NCBI RefSeq assembly: GCF_947255005.1
Contig: NZ_CAMYFI010000085.1
Span: forward strand, 1-7,591
Length of the DNA: 7,591 nucleotides
Direction of reading: 5' to 3'
Source: an uncultured Tessaracoccus sp.
GTDB lineage: Bacteria; Actinomycetota; Actinomycetes; Propionibacteriales; Propionibacteriaceae
A model generated the notes under the pieces. It did no database searches, had not been told where the DNA came from, and was given only the letters and a program-made list of their open reading frames with translations. Shown one piece after another: positions 5,497 to 7,591 of the stretch. Made by a program: the position numbers and the translations under genes. Numbering within the stretch: position 1 is the stretch's first letter; each line of letters opens with the position of its first letter.

Positions 5497-6839
5497 TCGT
5501 GAAGGGTGGGCACTTCCACCACCTTGAGGTTGCCGAGCTTGGGCACGCGGGCGGTGACGTCGCGGGAGCCTTTCGGGACGAGGGCGAGCTCGAAGCCCAG
5601 CCTGGCTGCCTCGGCGAGCCTTCGCTCGGTGCCAGGAACCCGTCGAAGATCTCCTGCCAGGCCCACTTCGCCGAGCGCGACGACGCGGCGGGGGTGCTGG
5701 CGGTCGAGTGCTGCGGAAGCGACGGCGATGGCGACGGCGAGGTCGACGGATGGGTCGGTGACGCGAGCCCCACCCACCGTCGAGACATAGACGTCGTTGC
5801 CGAACAGCGGCAAGCGTGCCTTTCGTTCGAGCACGGCGAGCACCATCGCCATGCGGGAGCCATCGAGTCCGTGTGTGGTGCGGCGCGGATTCTTTTCGTT
5901 GGTGGACTGCGCGACGAGCGCCTGCACCTCGGCCAGCAGCGGGCGGCGGCCTTCCATCGTGACCGTCACACACGTGCCGGGCGTGGGCTCCTCATGGCGG
6001 GTGGTGAACAAGCCTGACGGGTCTGGCACCTCGACGATGCCCGACTCATCCATTTCGAAGCAGCCGACCTCGTCGGCGGGCCCGAAACGGTTCTTTGTGG
6101 CCCGAACCATGCGGAACCCGGAGTGACGGTCACCTTCGAACGACAACACCACGTCGACGAGGTGTTCCATGGTGCGAGGGCCGGCGATGGACCCATCTTT
6201 GGTGACGTGCCCGACGATGATCACCGCAATGTTCTCGCGCTTGGCGACGCGCGCGAGGGCGCCGGTGACTTCGCGCACCTGCGACGGGCCGCCGGGCACT
6301 CCGTCGGCCTCAGCGGTGGTGATGGTTTGCACCGAGTCGATCACGACGAGGCTGGGGGAGACCTCTTCAATGTGTCCGAGCACGGTGCCGAGGTCGGATT
6401 CGGAGGCGAGGTACAGATCGTCGACGACGGTGCCCGTGCGCTCGGCGCGCAGCTTCACCTGCGAGGCCGACTCTTCGCCAGAGATGTACAAGGTGGTGCG
6501 CCGAGCCGACGCCCATTTGGCCGCGACGTCGAGCAGCAGCGTCGATTTTCCGACGCCCGGCTCGCCCGCGAGCAAGATGACAGCGCCCGGGACGAGCCCG
6601 TCGCCCAAGACGCGGTCGAGTTCGCCGATCATCGTCGGGTAGCGCTTGGCCGATTCCATGGGCACCTGCGAGATGGGCAGCGCCTTCGCCGCGGGCGTGT
6701 GCGCGGCCACTTCGCGCAGCTTCGGCGCGCCCCGCTCCACGACGGACCCCCAGGCCTGGCACTCACCACACCGGCCGACCCATCGCGTCGACGTCCAACC
6801 GCACTCTGTGCACTGGTAGCTGTCCTGCTTCTTCGCCAT
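5454..6839 (-). CDS. radA: DNA repair protein RadA
   Basis: RadA is a RecA-like, DnaB-type ATPase that drives branch migration of recombination intermediates. The 461-aa product is complete and of normal length. An N-terminal C4 zinc finger uses C10, C13, C24 and C27 (CTECGWTSTRWVGRCGEC). The ATPase core has Walker A GEPGVGKST at 92-100, Walker B VVIDS at 165-169 and the RadA-specific KNRFG at 249-253. A Lon-protease-like C-terminal domain (about 290-461) includes DGSRMAMVLAVLE and DVYVSTVGG but is non-proteolytic in the family. The ATG at 6839 is the family start, although its upstream sequence (GGTAGGTTGCGGGC) is a weak ribosome binding site. The last 13 codons are duplicated at 4122-4164. 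DisA is the usual neighbour but lies about 2.2 kb away here. The upstream region contains unusual inverted repeats, and I found no clear promoter. Confidence 0.97.
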   Translation of the reverse strand: MAKKQDSYQCTECGWTSTRWVGRCGECQAWGSVVERGAPKLREVAAHTPAAKALPISQVPMESAKRYPTMIGELDRVLGDGLVPGAVILLAGEPGVGKSTLLLDVAAKWASARRTTLYISGEESASQVKLRAERTGTVVDDLYLASESDLGTVLGHIEEVSPSLVVIDSVQTITTAEADGVPGGPSQVREVTGALARVAKRENIAVIIVGHVTKDGSIAGPRTMEHLVDVVLSFEGDRHSGFRMVRATKNRFGPADEVGCFEMDESGIVEVPDPSGLFTTRHEEPTPGTCVTVTMEGRRPLLAEVQALVAQSTNEKNPRRTTHGLDGSRMAMVLAVLERKARLPLFGNDVYVSTVGGARVTDPSVDLAVAIAVASAALDRQHPRRVVALGEVGLAGDLRRVPGTERRLAEAARLGFELALVPKGSRDVTARVPKLGNLKVVEVPTLHDALGVLDLRRAARD

Positions 6840-6887
6840 GCCCGCAACCTACCCGCTACCTCTGACACAACCCGCCGACGCCGTCGT

Positions 6888-6917
6888 CGCCCCGGTGTCT
6901 GTGCCCGCCCCGGTGTC
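6888..6917. repeat. Short tandem repeat in the radA leader
   Basis: CGCCCCGGTGTC occurs at 6888-6899 and again at 6906-6917, an 18-bp period, directly before the larger inverted-repeat structure. It could be a pair of protein-binding sites upstream of radA or simple slippage in GC-rich DNA. Confidence 0.6.
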
Positions 6918-6930
6918 CCCCGCGCCCGCA

Positions 6931-6980
6931 AGGCAGAGGTAACCTGTGCGGCTTAGTCCCGGAACATGTGTCACTTGCCT
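6931..6980 (+). repeat. 50-bp palindromic-ended unit, left copy
   Basis: This unit begins AGGCAGAGGT and ends ACTTGCCT. Its reverse complement matches the right copy (7004-7053) at 37 of 50 positions without gaps, including a perfect 12-bp block (AACCTGTGCGGC, 6941-6952). Most differences fall in seven consecutive central bases. It is one half of a mirrored pair of unknown function. Confidence 0.8.
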
Positions 6981-6989
6981 CGGTGTAGC

Positions 6990-7076
6990 GCGCCGTCGTC
7001 GAGAGGCAGGTGACACTTGATCCGCTCTGTTGCCGCACAGGTTGCACCTGCCTGGGAGGGGAACCGACGACGGCGC
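6990..7076. repeat. 12-bp inverted repeat linking the spacer to the right flank
   Basis: GCGCCGTCGTCG (6990-7001), in the spacer between the 50-bp units, is perfectly complementary to CGACGACGGCGC at 7065-7076. Pairing would cross both arms of the large palindrome, giving a pseudoknot or an alternative fold. GTCGTCG strings are common in GC-rich genomes, so part of this match could be compositional. A related GCCGTCGTCG also occurs at 6880-6889. Confidence 0.55.
7004..7053 (-). repeat. 50-bp palindromic-ended unit, right copy (inverted)
   Basis: This is the inverted partner of 6931-6980, separated from it by 23 bp. Its own ends are a perfect 9-bp inverted repeat, AGGCAGGTG and CACCTGCCT. Together the two units form a 123-bp interrupted palindrome: outer arms of 12 perfect bp (6941-6952 with 7032-7043) and inner arms matching at 13 of 14 (6968-6981 with 7003-7016), separated by unpaired 15-nt stretches on each side. 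Confidence 0.8.
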
Positions 7077-7082
7077 AACCTG

Positions 7083-7100
7083 GCCGGGCCCACACCCGGC
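7083..7100. other. GC-rich hairpin beside the insertion-sequence end
   Basis: GCCGGG and CCCGGC flank a 6-nt loop (CCCACA). It lies 12 bp outside the proposed end of the insertion sequence. It could act as a weak terminator for the transposase transcript, but no U-run follows on either strand. Confidence 0.45.
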
Positions 7101-7112
7101 GTGGTGCCTCAT

Positions 7113-7136
7113 TGTCAAGTCTCCGCGAAATTGGGG
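7113..7136. mobile_element. Probable terminal repeat of an insertion sequence
   Basis: The end TGTCAAGTCTCCGCGAAATT begins with TGT, as ends of IS481-like elements do, and overlaps the transposase stop codon (7115-7117), a layout common in such compact elements. The other end lies beyond the window, so the inverted partner cannot be checked. GTGGTGCCTCA just outside (7101-7111) and GTTGTGCCTCA inside (7136-7146) match at 10 of 11 bases, so the exact boundary is uncertain. Confidence 0.45.
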
Positions 7137-7591
7137 TTGTGCCTCAGATAGTTTTCCCCGCGTGACAGGGGGTAGCTGGCGTGTTGTCGGATGCCGCTGA
7201 TTGGGGGGAGTTTGGGGCGGGTTTGTTGTTCGAGTTGGCGGGTTTTGGTGGCGGCGAGTCGGGTGAGTTCTTGTTGGATGCGGGTGATTTCGCGGGCTGT
7301 GGTTGTTGGTTGCAGGGTGGCTTTGTAGGCGGCGAGTTCGGTTTGTTGGGTGGGGCTGAGGATGTTGGCGTCGAGGAGTCGTTGGTAGGGGGTTCGGGGC
7401 TGGTCGTAGACGCGTTTGCGGCGGCCTGTGGTGTCGGTAGCCCAGCCGATGGGTTTCTTGGTGGGGGTGAGGAAGTTGAGTCGATCATGTACCAGGGCCC
7501 AGAGCTGGTTGAGTAGGTCGAGTTCGGCCGGTGTGTCGTAGCGGCGTACGAGGTGGTTGTTTTTCGGTTCGATGGTGGCGTGGTCGTTGCT
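7115..7591 (-). CDS. DDE-type integrase/transposase, C-terminal fragment (5' end beyond window)
   Basis: Minus-strand translation from the right edge is open for 158 codons to a TGA at 7115-7117. It starts with SNDHATIEPKNNHLVRRYDT (fragment residues 1-20), then LLNQLWALVHDRLNFLTPTK (26-45), a GRRKRVYDQPRTP block and a charged helical region with ITRIQQELTRLAATKTRQ. This resembles the C-terminal part of integrase-core (rve) transposases common in actinobacterial insertion sequences; an IS481-like family is likely but not certain. The DDE catalytic residues would lie upstream, outside the window. The protein ends LRHNPNFAET inside the proposed terminal repeat. Codon choice is odd, with many CAA, AAC and ACC codons and a coding strand rich in A and C, which supports foreign origin. 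I cannot tell whether the gene is intact. Confidence 0.8.
   Translation of the reverse strand, partial: SNDHATIEPKNNHLVRRYDTPAELDLLNQLWALVHDRLNFLTPTKKPIGWATDTTGRRKRVYDQPRTPYQRLLDANILSPTQQTELAAYKATLQPTTTAREITRIQQELTRLAATKTRQLEQQTRPKLPPISGIRQHASYPLSRGENYLRHNPNFAET

Larger units (their letters stand above)
6840..7112. other. Structured intergenic region upstream of radA
   Basis: These 273 bp lie between the radA start and the insertion-sequence end, with no convincing gene. Part of it is open on the minus strand (6849-7118), but the translation is Gly/Arg/Thr-rich with no family features, and the DNA is dominated by inverted repeats. It must include the radA promoter unless radA is transcribed from elsewhere; no consensus-like -35/-10 pair was seen. 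Confidence 0.6.

Noticed and set aside
6931..7053. CRISPR array
   Set aside because: There are only two 50-bp units, in inverted rather than direct orientation, with one 23-bp spacer and no cas genes.
6849..7118. Minus-strand ORF covering the palindromic region (about 89 codons)
   Set aside because: Its content is explained by GC-rich inverted repeats, it has no good ribosome binding site, and it overlaps the insertion-sequence end. No family is recognisable.
7144..7488. Minus-strand ORF beginning MIDSTSSPP and its plus-strand counterpart at 7181-7516
   Set aside because: Both are off-frame readings of the transposase; their Pro/Ser/Asn-rich and Gly/Val-rich sequences reflect the strand bias.

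Overview
The window is high-GC bacterial DNA with an actinobacterial gene set: a RadA/DisA pair, GTG starts, a thiamine lipoprotein transporter behind a TPP riboswitch, and a transposase of a type common in actinobacteria. The family within Actinobacteria cannot be decided from this sequence. || Layout from left to right. 1-2164, minus strand: the thiamine uptake operon. A TPP riboswitch (2075-2164) leads into the lipoprotein thiB (991-2031), whose stop overlaps the GTG start of a permease, thiP, that runs off the left edge. 2177-3235, minus: disA, the diadenylate cyclase, ending only 12 bp before the riboswitch. 3357-4097, plus, divergent from disA: a HEAT-repeat protein. 4122-5496: a small accessory segment bounded by two 43-bp direct copies (41/43 identical) of the last 13 codons plus stop of radA. 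It holds a MmcQ/YjbR-like gene (4305-4694), an ORF remnant, a 14-bp palindrome with a promoter-like region, a 51-aa ORF and a GTGA-overlapped 98-aa three-helix membrane protein. 5454-6839, minus: intact radA. 6840-7112: a highly structured non-coding stretch with two 50-bp units in mirror orientation. 7113-7591, minus: the end of an insertion sequence carrying the C-terminal part of a DDE transposase that continues past the right edge. || How the parts work together. RadA (branch migration and repair) and DisA (c-di-AMP synthesis coupled to DNA integrity) are adjacent in many Gram-positives and both lie on the minus strand here. The duplicated radA tail suggests that the DNA now between them arrived by site-specific insertion at the radA 3' end, or by an exchange that left the old tail behind. 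ThiB and ThiP form a separate thiamine import unit shut down by TPP. || The observations most worth following are the radA-tail duplication with its cargo, and the paired 50-bp elements upstream of radA beside the insertion sequence. Two coding regions that run off the window (thiP and the transposase) were found by direct translation of the minus strand.
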